A stretch of DNA of 64,000 nt from Cellulomonas phragmiteti (GCF_016862775.1 NZ_BONP01000001.1:1-64000); one strand, 5' to 3'; positions 6,131 through 16,361 are shown, numbered from the stretch's first letter. Program-made: numbers and translations. The notes: generated by a model from the sequence alone, not told the origin.

Positions 6131-7216
6131 GTGGCTGAACAACGGACCAGGGTCCTGGTGGTCGAGGACGACGCGGACACCGCCGGCTTCGTCCGGACGG
6201 TGCTCGCGCGCCGCGGTGGCATGGACGTCGTCGTGGCCGGCGACGCGATGTCGGCGCTCGCCGAGGTCGCGCGGCAGGTTCCCGACGTGATCCTCACGGA
6301 CATCCAGATGCCGGGGATGTCGGGGCTCGAGCTGCTGGGGGAGCTGCGCTCGCGTGCCCCCGGCGTGCCGGTCGCGGTGATGACGGCGTTCGCGTCCGTC
6401 GACTACGCGGTCGAGGCCCTGCGCCGTGACGCCGACGAGTTCCTCGTCAAGCCCGTCGCGGCCGCGATCCTCCTGGAGCGGGTCACCGCGCTCGCGGCCG
6501 AGGGGCAGGCGCGCCGGGAGGCCGCCGGCCGGCGGGACGTCGTGCTCGCGGTCGGCGCGCACCCCGACGACGTGGAGATCGGCGTGGGGGCGACCCTTGC
6601 GTCGCACCGGGCCGCGGGGGACCAGGTGGTCATCCTCACGCTGTCCGGCGGGGCGGTCGGCGGTGACACCCAGGCGCGGCGCCACGAGGCGCTGGCCGCG
6701 GCCGCCGTCATCGGCGCCCGGCTCTTCGTCCACGACTTCGAGGACACGCGCATGTCCCCGGCGGCAGGGCTCATCACCGCCGTCGAGGAGACGGTGCGCG
6801 ACGTGTCGCCGACGGTCGTGTACACGCACTCGTCGCACGACCGCCACCAGGACCACCGGGCGGTGCACGAGGCCGTCATGGTCGCGACGCGGCGCGTGCC
6901 GTCCCTCGCGTGCTTCCAGAGCCCGTCGTGCACCGTGGACTTCCGCCCGACGCGGTTCGTGCCCGTCGACGGGTTCGTCGAGACGAAGCTCGAGATGCTG
7001 GCCGCGTTCACGTCGCAGTCCCACCGCGACTACATGGACCCGGAGGCCGTGCGCTCGGCCGCCCGCTACTGGTCACGCTTCGGCACCGGGCGCTTCGCGG
7101 AGCCGCTGGAGACGGTGCGTGCGGCGGCGATGCTGTCCGGTCACGCGGGCGCCGCAGCCTCGACGGGCGTGAGCGTCGGCCTGCCGGAGCAGCGCCACGG
7201 GGAGAGGTCCGCATGA
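6131..7216 (+). CDS. Response regulator receiver fused to a PIG-L/LmbE deacetylase
   Basis: The 361-residue protein has an N-terminal receiver domain (residues 5-122) with the acidic pocket (EDD 12-14), phosphoacceptor Asp57 in ILTDIQMPGMSG, Thr85 and Lys107. After a short Ala/Arg helix it continues, in the same frame, into a PIG-L domain (136-335) with the zinc motif AHPDDVEIG (143-151) and the histidine-rich HDRHQDH segment (236-242). PIG-L enzymes remove acetyl groups from N-acetylglucosamine conjugates in the cytoplasm. The design implies that phosphorylation of Asp57 controls the deacetylase directly. There is no DNA-binding domain. GTG 6131 has GGGAGG upstream. The stop overlaps the next start by 4 bases. 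Confidence 0.9.
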   Translation: MAEQRTRVLVVEDDADTAGFVRTVLARRGGMDVVVAGDAMSALAEVARQVPDVILTDIQMPGMSGLELLGELRSRAPGVPVAVMTAFASVDYAVEALRRDADEFLVKPVAAAILLERVTALAAEGQARREAAGRRDVVLAVGAHPDDVEIGVGATLASHRAAGDQVVILTLSGGAVGGDTQARRHEALAAAAVIGARLFVHDFEDTRMSPAAGLITAVEETVRDVSPTVVYTHSSHDRHQDHRAVHEAVMVATRRVPSLACFQSPSCTVDFRPTRFVPVDGFVETKLEMLAAFTSQSHRDYMDPEAVRSAARYWSRFGTGRFAEPLETVRAAAMLSGHAGAAASTGVSVGLPEQRHGERSA

Positions 7217-8181
7217 CGCGCGTGCTCGTCACCGGAGCGGGCGGGCCCGCCGGTGTCGCCGTGATCCGCTCGCTGCTGCGCCGCGGTGACGTCGAAGTGG
7301 TCGCCGCGGACATGGACCGCTGGGCCAGCGCGCTGTACCTCGTGCCCGCGGGCAACCGCCGGCTCGTGCCCGCGGGCCGCGCGGCGGACTTCGTGGACGT
7401 CGTGCGTGCCATGTGCGCGCGGGACCGCATCGACGTGCTCCTCCCGACGGTCGACGTCGAGCTGCCGCGGCTCGCCGCTGCACGCGACACGCTTGCGGCG
7501 GCCGGCACCCGCCTGGCCTCCCCGTCGCTGCGGACCCTCGACACCTGCCTCGACAAGCTCGCGCTCGCGCACGCGTGCACCGGTGTGGTCCGGGTCCCGC
7601 GCACCGAGCTGCTGGGCACACCCCAGGCGCTGGCCGGCTGGGACTTCCCCGTGATCGTCAAGCCCCGGCGCGGCGCGGGGTCGCGGGGCGTGCGGACCGT
7701 CGCGTCGGCGCGGGAGCTCGACGCGGTGCACGACGACGACGACCTGCTCGTGCAGGAGATGCTGCCCGGGCAGGAGTACTCCGTCGACGTGCTGGCCGAC
7801 TCCACGGGGCACGTGATCGCCGCCGTGCCGCGCGCGCGCCTGCGCGTCGACTCCGGCGTCGCGGTCGCCGGTGTCACCGTGCACGACGACGAGCTCGTCG
7901 CGACCGCGACCGCGGTCGCCCGGGCCGTCGGGCTGACGTCGGTCGCCAACGTGCAGCTCAAGCGCGACGCCGACGGCGTCCCGGCGCTGCTCGAGGTCAA
8001 CCCCCGGTTCCCCGGCGCGATGCCGCTGACGATCGCCGCGGGCGTCGACATGCCCTCGATCACGCTCGACGACGTGCTCGGCCGCGAGGTGCCGCGGCAC
8101 CTCGACTTCGTCGAGATCGCGAACGTCCGCTACCTGGAGGACGTGTTCCTGCCCGTGGCCGACGTGCTGCCCGAGCCGTGA
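7213..8181 (+). CDS. ATP-grasp ligase (carbamoyl-phosphate synthase-like)
   Basis: This 322-residue protein has a pre-ATP-grasp Rossmann-like domain (VLVTGAGGPAGVAVIRS, residues 4-20) and an ATP-grasp fold with nucleotide-binding Lys150 (VIVKPRRGAGSRG), the QEYSVDVL strand (188-194) and the metal-binding EVNPRFPG loop (261-268). ATP-grasp enzymes join a carboxylate to an amine or other nucleophile through an acyl phosphate. In this locus it may attach an amino acid or similar group to a sugar precursor; that role is inferred from neighbours only. It starts with ATGA overlapping the deacetylase stop and ends in GTGA overlapping the PHP gene. Confidence 0.85.
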   Translation: MTRVLVTGAGGPAGVAVIRSLLRRGDVEVVAADMDRWASALYLVPAGNRRLVPAGRAADFVDVVRAMCARDRIDVLLPTVDVELPRLAAARDTLAAAGTRLASPSLRTLDTCLDKLALAHACTGVVRVPRTELLGTPQALAGWDFPVIVKPRRGAGSRGVRTVASARELDAVHDDDDLLVQEMLPGQEYSVDVLADSTGHVIAAVPRARLRVDSGVAVAGVTVHDDELVATATAVARAVGLTSVANVQLKRDADGVPALLEVNPRFPGAMPLTIAAGVDMPSITLDDVLGREVPRHLDFVEIANVRYLEDVFLPVADVLPEP

Positions 8182-8912
8182 GGGGCGCTCCCGGGGGTGC
8201 GCCGCGGGTCGACGGCGACCACCACGTCCACTCGACGTTCTCCGACGACGCCGTCAGCACCCTCGTCGAGAACCTCGACGCGGCGCGTCACGCCGGGCTG
8301 GCCGTCATCCGCATGGTCGACCACGTCCGCGTCACGACGACCTACGTGCCGGAGATGCTCGCGGCCGTCCGGGCGCTGCCCGCGGTCGACGGGCTGCAGG
8401 TCCTCACCGGCGTCGAGGCGAAGGTCCTCGACGCGTCGGGGGCGATCGACGCCCCGCCGCAGGTGCTCGCGTCGCTCGGGAGCCCCGACGGCCCGGACCG
8501 CGTCCTGCTGGCCGACCACCAGGTCCCGGGCCCCGACGGGCCGTGGAGCCCGGCCACGGCCACGCGCCTGATCGCCGAGGGACGCGTGACGGCGGCCGAC
8601 GTCGTCGAGCTCGTCGTCACCGCGACCGCCCGTGCCGTGCAGCGGGCGGGACGTGCCCAGCTCGCGCACCCGTTCTCGATCCTGCCGAAGGTCGGCCTCG
8701 CGGAGGACGACGTCCCCGACGACCTGCTCGACGAGCTCGCGCGGGTGCTCGTGGCGACGGCGACCCCGGCCGAGGTCAACGAGAAGTGGCGCTGCCCCGG
8801 CCCGCGCGTCACGGACCGGTGGCGGGCCGCGGGCGTGACGCTCGTGGCGTCCACCGACGCGCACCGCGCGGCCGACGTCGGCGTGTACCGGTGGGTGGGA
8901 GCGGTGGCGTGA
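8178..8912 (+). CDS. PHP-domain metal-dependent hydrolase
   Basis: The 244-residue protein shows the metal ligands of the PHP fold: HxH (H16, H18 in DHHVHSTFSDDA), D48-H49, E80, H164 in AHPFS and the C-terminal STDAH (D227, H229). PHP proteins hydrolyse phosphoesters, for example histidinol phosphate or polymerase by-products; some serve as phosphatases in capsule loci. Here it lies between the ATP-grasp gene and the glycosyltransferase with 4-base overlaps on both sides, so it may dephosphorylate a glycan precursor or a protein of the system. The substrate is unknown. Confidence 0.85.
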   Translation: MRGAPGGAPRVDGDHHVHSTFSDDAVSTLVENLDAARHAGLAVIRMVDHVRVTTTYVPEMLAAVRALPAVDGLQVLTGVEAKVLDASGAIDAPPQVLASLGSPDGPDRVLLADHQVPGPDGPWSPATATRLIAEGRVTAADVVELVVTATARAVQRAGRAQLAHPFSILPKVGLAEDDVPDDLLDELARVLVATATPAEVNEKWRCPGPRVTDRWRAAGVTLVASTDAHRAADVGVYRWVGAVA

Positions 8913-10396
8913 GCGACAGCACCTGGCACGCGGTGCTGGTGGCGGTGCTCGTCACCCTCGTCGCCGTCGGGCTGCTGCCCGCCGTCGGCGGCGTCTACCA
9001 GTACCTGCTGGTCCCCGTCCACGGGTTCCGCAACCACCTGCGGCGTGCCGGGCCGTACCTGCCGCGCGTCGCCGTGGTCGTGCCCGCGTGGAACGAGGGC
9101 GCCGTGCTCGAGGCGTCGCTCGAGCGGCTGATGCGCCTGCAGTACCCGCCGGACCGGCTGCGCGTGTTCGTCGTCGACGACGCCAGCACCGACGACACGC
9201 CGGACGTGGTGCGCGCCAAGGCCGCCGAGCACCCCGGGCGGATCGTGCTGCTGCGCCGCGAGCAGGGGGGCCAGGGCAAGGCGCACACGCTGAACCACGG
9301 GATCGCGCACCTGCTGTCCGACGACTGGATGCAGGCCCTGCTCATCATGGACGCCGACGTCATCTACCGCCCCGACGCGCTGCGCCGCATGACCCGTCAC
9401 CTCGCCGACGAGCGGGTCGGGGCGGTCACCGCGTACATCCGGGAGGGCAGCCGACGCCCCGGTGCGATCGCCCGCTTCATCGGCTACGAGTACGTCACGG
9501 CCCAGGCGTGCGCCCGCCGCGCGCAGAACGTCATGGGCGCGATCGCGTGCCTGGCCGGCGGTGCCCAGCTGCACACCCGGGCCAACCTGGAGGCCGTCGG
9601 CGGGCGCATCGACACCTCGACGCTCGCCGAGGACACCTTCACCACGTTCCTCACCCAGCTCGACGGCCGCTCGGTCGTCTTCGACGGGCAGGCGGTCGTG
9701 CTCGCCGAGGAGCCGGACTCGGTGCGCGCGCTGTGGAAGCAGCGCGTGCGGTGGGCGCGCGGCAACGTGCAGATCACGCACCGGTTCCGGCGCGTGTGGT
9801 TCCGACCCGCGCGCGGGCACCGGCTCGGGGCCGTCGACTTCGGGCTCGTCTGGTTCTCGGTGTTCGCCCTGCCGTTCACGCTGATCGCCGCGAGCGTCGG
9901 CCTGGTCGGCCTGTACTTCGCGGCACCCGGCACGGCGGCCGCGGTGTTCGGCGAGCTGTGGTGGTTCGGGATCGCGACCTACGTGTTCATCACCGTGACG
10001 ACGCTGCTCGTCGACCTGGAGACCGCACGCCGGTCGTGGTTCGAGGGCCTGATGTTCCCGGGCGTGGGCGCGCTCGTGCTGGTGGTCGCCTCCGCCCATC
10101 CCGAGTTCTGGCTGGTCACCGTGCCGGGCCTGGTCGGGCTGCGGATGTCCGCGACCGGCACCGAAGTGTGGACGCTCCTGCTCTACTGCTGGCCCGTGCT
10201 GTCGATGGCGCTGTCCCGGGTGGTCCACGACCTCGAGGGCGTGCCGGTGCTGGGGCACCTGTCCAAGCCCTTGCTGTACGTCGTGGGGTACGGGCCGCTG
10301 CTGTGCGCGATCACCCTGGACGCATACGTCCGGCAGTGGCGGGGCACGGCGCAGGTGTGGGACAAGACCGAGAAGACGGGCAAGGTGGCGGCATGA
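8909..10396 (+). CDS. Processive membrane glycosyltransferase, family GT2
   Basis: The 495-residue integral membrane enzyme has one N-terminal helix (about 8-36), a cytosolic GT-A domain and about five C-terminal helices. Hallmarks of processive polysaccharide synthases such as BcsA, PgaC and hyaluronan synthase are all present: DD (90-91), DAD (148-150), ED (241-242) and QRVRW (278-282). It should polymerise a nucleotide sugar and move the chain across the membrane. Together with the PIG-L deacetylase, a GlcNAc-containing polymer similar in principle to poly-GlcNAc is the simplest guess. The GTG start overlaps the preceding stop. Confidence 0.9.
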   Translation: MSDSTWHAVLVAVLVTLVAVGLLPAVGGVYQYLLVPVHGFRNHLRRAGPYLPRVAVVVPAWNEGAVLEASLERLMRLQYPPDRLRVFVVDDASTDDTPDVVRAKAAEHPGRIVLLRREQGGQGKAHTLNHGIAHLLSDDWMQALLIMDADVIYRPDALRRMTRHLADERVGAVTAYIREGSRRPGAIARFIGYEYVTAQACARRAQNVMGAIACLAGGAQLHTRANLEAVGGRIDTSTLAEDTFTTFLTQLDGRSVVFDGQAVVLAEEPDSVRALWKQRVRWARGNVQITHRFRRVWFRPARGHRLGAVDFGLVWFSVFALPFTLIAASVGLVGLYFAAPGTAAAVFGELWWFGIATYVFITVTTLLVDLETARRSWFEGLMFPGVGALVLVVASAHPEFWLVTVPGLVGLRMSATGTEVWTLLLYCWPVLSMALSRVVHDLEGVPVLGHLSKPLLYVVGYGPLLCAITLDAYVRQWRGTAQVWDKTEKTGKVAA

Positions 10397-10572
10397 CCGG
10401 ACCGCAGGAGCGGCCGCGCAGCGGCCCGGCCTGGTGGGCGACGCTCAGCGACGAGGCGACGGCCGACGAGATCGCGACCAACCGGCGGCGCGAGCGGTTC
10501 GTCGCGTTCGCCGGTGTCGCGGCGGCGGTCGTCACCGGCCTGCTGCTGCTCGTCGTCGCGGTCGCGCGGTGA
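10393..10572 (+). CDS. Small single-helix membrane protein of the glycan operon
   Basis: This 59-residue protein has a polar N-terminal half (residues 1-38, ending ATNRRRERFVAF) and one hydrophobic helix (AGVAAAVVTGLLLLVVAVA). It overlaps both neighbours by 4 bases, which speaks for a real gene. The layout, a cytosolic tail and one C-terminal helix next to a synthase, recalls small auxiliary subunits such as PgaD that assist a synthase, but no sequence similarity can be claimed. Confidence 0.7.
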   Translation: MTGPQERPRSGPAWWATLSDEATADEIATNRRRERFVAFAGVAAAVVTGLLLLVVAVAR

Positions 10573-12332
10573 GCGAGCCGACGCCGCGCATCGTCGACGA
10601 GCCCCGGCACCTGCGGTACCTCGGGCCGGTCGCCCGGTACCTGGGGACGGGCGCGACGGTCGTGGAGCGCCAGCTGCCGTTCACCGGGCTCATGCTCCTG
10701 GCGCTGGTGGGGGTGCTGCTGCCCGGGCTGCGGGCCACGTCGGGCGCGGCCGTGGCGGTCGCGGGGGTGCTCACGGTCGTGCTCCTGCTGCTCGCGGCCG
10801 TGGTGCCCTGGCGGCGCTTCGGGCCCCTGACCCCCGAGGTGCTCACGCTCCTGCAGTTCGTGGCCATCGGCGCGCTCCGGCACGGCACGGGCGGGTTGAG
10901 CTCGCCGTACGCGGGGATGGTGCTGCTGCCGGCGCTGACGCTCAGCGTGCGGGCGGGCCTGCCCGGGGTCGTCGTCGGCGCGGCGGGAGCGGCCGTCTCG
11001 ATCCTCGTCGGGCTGTGGCTGGACCCGAGCTCGACCGCCGAGCCCGTGGTGCTCCGCGGGCTGTTCGTCGCGGCGATCGCCCTGATCATCGGGCTGTTCG
11101 TCAACGAGACGACCACCCGGCTCCGGCTGCGCAACGACGCCCTCGCACTGCTGCAGGTGGAGCAGGCCGGACTGCTGGCGACCGCGCGGGAGGCCGCGGC
11201 GGCGCTGGAGCGGGCGGTCGTGGTCCGGCGTGCCGCCTACGACCAGCTGGTCTCCGTGATCGACTCCGCCACCGAGCAGGCGATCATCGCCACGGACGCC
11301 TCGGGGCGCATCGAGGTGTTCAACGCCGGTGCGGAGCGCCTGCTCGGCTACCCGCAGGGGGAGGTCGTCGGGCGCCGGTACCTCGCGGACCTGCACCTGC
11401 GCGACGAGGTCCTGGCGCGCACGGGCGAGGAGCCGGGGCGGGGAGAGCAGGACGCGCTCATCGCGGCGCTGGTGGCGCCCCGTCGCGGGCCGAGCCGCTC
11501 CCCGGCCGCCGACTGGACGTACGTGCGCGCGGACGGGTCGCACGTGACCGTGCACCCGGCGGTGACCCGCCGCACCGAGCCCGACGGCAGCGTGGCCGGG
11601 TACGTCGTGGTCGCGTCCGACGTGACCGCGGAGCGGGAGGCCGCCCGGCTGAAGGACCAGTTCGTCAGTCTCGTCAGCCACGAGCTGCGCACCCCGCTGA
11701 CCTCGGTGCTGGGGTACGTCGAGCTCATGCTCGACGGCACGGAGGAGCTCAGCGAGGACCAGCGCGAGTACCTGCGCATCATCGACCGCAACGCGCGGCG
11801 GCAGCTGCGCCTGGTGAGCGACCTGCTGCTGTCGGCGCAGGTCGAGGCCGGGACGTTCGCGATCTCCCCGACGGACGTCGACGTCGCCGCCGTCGCGTCC
11901 GCCGCGGTCGCGTCCGCGGGGCCGTCGGCGGCCGCCGCGCAGGTCGTCCTCGAGTCGGACCTGCGGGCCGCGCCGGTGCGCGCCGACCCGGTGCGTCTGG
12001 GCCAGGCGGTCGACAACCTGCTGTCCAACGCGCTGAAGTTCACGCCGCAGGGCGGCACGGTCCGGGTCTCGGTGGAGCCCACGGCCGACGCGGGTGCCCG
12101 CGTCGCGGTGCGCGACACAGGCATCGGGATCCCGCCGGACGAGCTCGGCCACCTGATGGAGCGCTTCTACCGGGCGAGCACCGCGACCCGCCGCGCCATC
12201 CCCGGCGTGGGTCTCGGGCTGTCGATCACCAAGGCCGTCGTCGAGGCGCACGGCGGGTCGGTCGAGGTGACGTCCGTGGTGGGCGAGGGGACGACGTTCA
12301 CGCTCACCCTCCCGGGGCACCCGCCGACCTGA
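10569..12332 (+). CDS. Membrane PAS-domain sensor histidine kinase
   Basis: The 587-residue kinase has five to six N-terminal membrane helices (about 37-180) with almost no extracellular loop, a linker coil, a PAS domain (about 225-350), a HisKA helix with phosphorylated His371 (SLVSHELRTPLTSVLGY) and an HATPase domain with N483/N487, DTGIG (516-520) and GVGLGLSITKAVVEAHGG. It ends the operon that begins with the receiver-deacetylase fusion and is the obvious phosphate donor for Asp57 of that protein. The sensor is likely to read a signal within the membrane or the cytosol. Start GTG overlaps the preceding stop. Confidence 0.92.
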   Translation: MSEPTPRIVDEPRHLRYLGPVARYLGTGATVVERQLPFTGLMLLALVGVLLPGLRATSGAAVAVAGVLTVVLLLLAAVVPWRRFGPLTPEVLTLLQFVAIGALRHGTGGLSSPYAGMVLLPALTLSVRAGLPGVVVGAAGAAVSILVGLWLDPSSTAEPVVLRGLFVAAIALIIGLFVNETTTRLRLRNDALALLQVEQAGLLATAREAAAALERAVVVRRAAYDQLVSVIDSATEQAIIATDASGRIEVFNAGAERLLGYPQGEVVGRRYLADLHLRDEVLARTGEEPGRGEQDALIAALVAPRRGPSRSPAADWTYVRADGSHVTVHPAVTRRTEPDGSVAGYVVVASDVTAEREAARLKDQFVSLVSHELRTPLTSVLGYVELMLDGTEELSEDQREYLRIIDRNARRQLRLVSDLLLSAQVEAGTFAISPTDVDVAAVASAAVASAGPSAAAAQVVLESDLRAAPVRADPVRLGQAVDNLLSNALKFTPQGGTVRVSVEPTADAGARVAVRDTGIGIPPDELGHLMERFYRASTATRRAIPGVGLGLSITKAVVEAHGGSVEVTSVVGEGTTFTLTLPGHPPT

Positions 12333-12371
12333 CGGTCGCGACCGGGTGATCACGTGCTGCTCCGCACGTGT

Positions 12372-12381
12372 GAAACGCTTC
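12372..12381. promoter_or_regulatory. LacI-type half-palindrome upstream of the xylan genes
   Basis: GAAACGCTTC has the central CG and flanking GAA/TTC arms typical of LacI-family operators in actinobacterial glycoside-hydrolase genes. It lies 155 bases before the GH43 start. Confidence 0.4.
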
Positions 12382-12471
12382 GACGACGCTCCAGGTCTTG
12401 TTCGGCGCTCCGGTTCGTGGGCAGCATGGCGCCGATCCGCCGCGACGTCGACGACGCCGTCCGCGGCGGGT

Positions 12472-12485
12472 TGTGAACGATCACA
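12472..12485. promoter_or_regulatory. Inverted repeat TGTGAACGATCACA upstream of GH43
   Basis: The arms TGTGA/TCACA are exact around a central CG, as in LacI or CRP-like operators. It lies about 50 bases before the GH43 start and could block or activate the promoter. No regulator gene is adjacent. Confidence 0.45.
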
Positions 12486-12536
12486 CGTACGGGTGACCCG
12501 TGCGTCCGGTTCGCTCGTCCGTCCCGAGGAGGATCG

Positions 12537-14642
12537 ATGTCCGCCACGACCCCTGCCGTCGGCCGTCCCGGTGGCCGCGCGGTCGCGGTGGCCGCCGTGC
12601 TCGCCCTCACCGTGGCCGCCGGCGCCCTGGGCGCTGCGCTGGCCCCGCCCGCGGCCGCCGCCACCGTCGACACCGCGACCTCCTACGTCCTGGTCAACCG
12701 CAACAGCGGCAAGGCGCTGGACGTGTACAACTTCGCCACCTCCGACGGCGCGCGCCTGACGCAGTGGACCCGGGGGACGGCCGCCAACCAGCAGTGGCGG
12801 TTCGTCGACTCCGGCGGCGGCTGGTACCGCGTCCGGTCCCAGCACTCGGGCAAGGTGCTCGACGTCCACGGCTGGTCGACCGCCGACGCCGGCAGGGTCG
12901 TGCAGTGGTCCGACACCAACGGCGCCAACCAGCAGTGGCGCCTGCAGGACACGACCGACGGGTACGTTTCCCTGGTCAACCGCCACTCCGGGAAGGCGCT
13001 GGAGGTGCAGAACGCCTCGCGCGACGACAACGCCGAGATCGTGCAGTACAGCGCCTGGGGCGGCACCAACCAGCAGTGGCAGCTCGTGCCCGTAGGGAGC
13101 CCCGTGACACCGACGCCGAACCCCACCACGCCGCCGCCCGCCACCGGCTCCTTCACCAATCCCGTGGTCTGGCAGGACTTCGCCGACGGCGACATCATCC
13201 GGGTCGGCGACGCGTACTACTACTCCGCCTCGACGATGCACTACTCGCCGGGTGCGCCGATCCTGCGGTCGTACGACCTCGTGAACTGGGAGTACGCCGG
13301 GCACTCGGTACCGCGGCTCGACTTCGACGACGCGACGTACGACCTCACGGGCGGCCGCCGGTACGTCAAGGGCATCTGGGCGTCGACGCTGAACTACCGA
13401 CCCAGCAACCGCACCTACTACTGGTACGGCTGCGTCGAGTTCAACCGCACCTACGTCTACACGGCCTCGGCCGTCGACGGGACGTGGACCAAGAAGGCGC
13501 GCATCAACAACTGCTACTACGACGCCGGGCTCCTGATCGACGACGACGACACCATGTACGTCGCGTACGGCAACGGCACCATCAGCGTCGCGCAGCTCAG
13601 CGCCGACGGCACGCAGCAGGTCCGCGCGCAGCAGGTGTACCAGACGCCGTCCGGCATCGGGACGCTCGAGGGTGCCCGCTTCTACAAGAAGGACGGCTAC
13701 TACTACATCTGGCTGACCCGCCCGGCCAACGGGCAGTACGTGCTCCGCTCGCGCTCGCCCTTCGGCCCGTACGAGCAGCGCCAGGTGCTGCTCGACCTGC
13801 CCGGCCCGATCAGCGGCGGGGGAGTGCCGCACCAGGGCGGGATCGTCCAGACCCAGGCCGGCGACTGGTGGTACATGGCGTTCACCGACGCCTACCCCGG
13901 CGGTCGCATGCCGACGCTCGCACCGCTGACCTGGACCGACGGCTGGCCCAGCGTGCAGACCGTCAACGGCCGGTGGGGCACCACCTACCCGCGGCCGGCC
14001 ATCAGCACCACGCGCACCGTGCAGCCCATGACCGGCCGGGACACGTTCACCGGCACGCGCCTCGGGCCGCGGTGGGAGTGGAACCACAACCCCGACACCA
14101 CCCGGTTCTCGGTCGGCAACGGGCTGCGCCTGCAGACCGCCACGGTCACGAACGACCTGTACGCCGCGCGCAACACGCTGACCCACCGCGTCCAGGGACC
14201 GACCTCCACCGCCACGATCGAGCTCGACTACTCCGCGATGGCGAACGGTGACCGGGCCGGGCTCGCGATGCTGCGTCAGTCGTCCGCGTGGATCGGCGTG
14301 GTCAAGGGCAGCAACGGGGCCACCCGGGTCGTCATGACCGACGGGCTGACGATGAACACGTCGTGGGCGACGACCAGCACGGGCAGCGAGCGGGCGAGCG
14401 CCGACGTCAGCGGCGGTCGCATCTGGCTGCGGACGTCGGCGGACATCCGCCCCGGCGCGGGCCGGCAGGCGACGTTCTCCTACAGCACCGACGGCACGAC
14501 CTTCCGGACCCTCGGCCCGGCGTTCACGCTCAACAACGACTGGCAATTCTTCATGGGCTACCGGTTCGGCATCTTCAACCACGCGACGAGCAGCCTGGGT
14601 GGTGCGGTGACGGTCCGCAGCTTCGACCTGACGACGCCCTGA
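12537..14642 (+). CDS. Secreted GH43 arabinofuranosidase/xylosidase with N-terminal CBM13
   Basis: The 701-residue precursor has a signal peptide (about 1-42, ending PPAAAA), a ricin-type beta-trefoil CBM13 (46-184) with three QW repeats (NQQWRF, NQQWRL, NQQWQL), a Pro/Thr linker, a GH43 five-blade propeller (about 205-500) and a C-terminal concanavalin-like domain (about 500-701). Candidate catalytic residues are Asp217 or Asp219 in DFADGDIIR and Glu378 in TLEGARFYKKDGYYY. It probably trims arabinose or xylose side groups from xylan outside the cell. The start has GAGGAGG upstream. The GH10 xylanase follows 84 bases downstream, and the two likely share one transcript and substrate. Confidence 0.9.
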   Translation: MSATTPAVGRPGGRAVAVAAVLALTVAAGALGAALAPPAAAATVDTATSYVLVNRNSGKALDVYNFATSDGARLTQWTRGTAANQQWRFVDSGGGWYRVRSQHSGKVLDVHGWSTADAGRVVQWSDTNGANQQWRLQDTTDGYVSLVNRHSGKALEVQNASRDDNAEIVQYSAWGGTNQQWQLVPVGSPVTPTPNPTTPPPATGSFTNPVVWQDFADGDIIRVGDAYYYSASTMHYSPGAPILRSYDLVNWEYAGHSVPRLDFDDATYDLTGGRRYVKGIWASTLNYRPSNRTYYWYGCVEFNRTYVYTASAVDGTWTKKARINNCYYDAGLLIDDDDTMYVAYGNGTISVAQLSADGTQQVRAQQVYQTPSGIGTLEGARFYKKDGYYYIWLTRPANGQYVLRSRSPFGPYEQRQVLLDLPGPISGGGVPHQGGIVQTQAGDWWYMAFTDAYPGGRMPTLAPLTWTDGWPSVQTVNGRWGTTYPRPAISTTRTVQPMTGRDTFTGTRLGPRWEWNHNPDTTRFSVGNGLRLQTATVTNDLYAARNTLTHRVQGPTSTATIELDYSAMANGDRAGLAMLRQSSAWIGVVKGSNGATRVVMTDGLTMNTSWATTSTGSERASADVSGGRIWLRTSADIRPGAGRQATFSYSTDGTTFRTLGPAFTLNNDWQFFMGYRFGIFNHATSSLGGAVTVRSFDLTTP

Positions 14643-16226
<1,584 letters not shown>

Positions 16227-16270
16227 CGGTGGTCCGTCCCGACCGGTGAGCGGCCCACCGTCGCGCGCCC

Positions 16271-16306
16271 CCGGTGCCCCCGTGCCTCACGGCGCGGGGG
16301 CACCGG
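16271..16306 (+). terminator. Terminator hairpin after the xylanase gene
   Basis: CCGGTGCCCCCG (16271-16282) pairs fully with CGGGGGCACCGG (16295-16306), with a further inner GCC/GGC pairing, 45 bases after the stop. Confidence 0.75.
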
Positions 16307-16349
16307 TGCGTCGGCGGTGACGACCTCGAACGACGTGGGACGGCGTGGC

Positions 16350-16355
16350 TAGGGT
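16350..16355 (+). promoter_or_regulatory. -10 element TAGGGT, leaderless promoter for the two-domain VOC gene
   Basis: TAGGGT ends 6 bases before the ATG at 16362, so transcription would begin at or next to the start codon. Confidence 0.5.
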
Positions 16356-16361
16356 CGGGCC

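Noticed and set aside
6131-7216. The receiver-PIG-L fusion as an assembly or frameshift artefact
   Set aside because: One continuous frame with a helical linker, both domains complete, and the expected 4-base overlap with the next gene.
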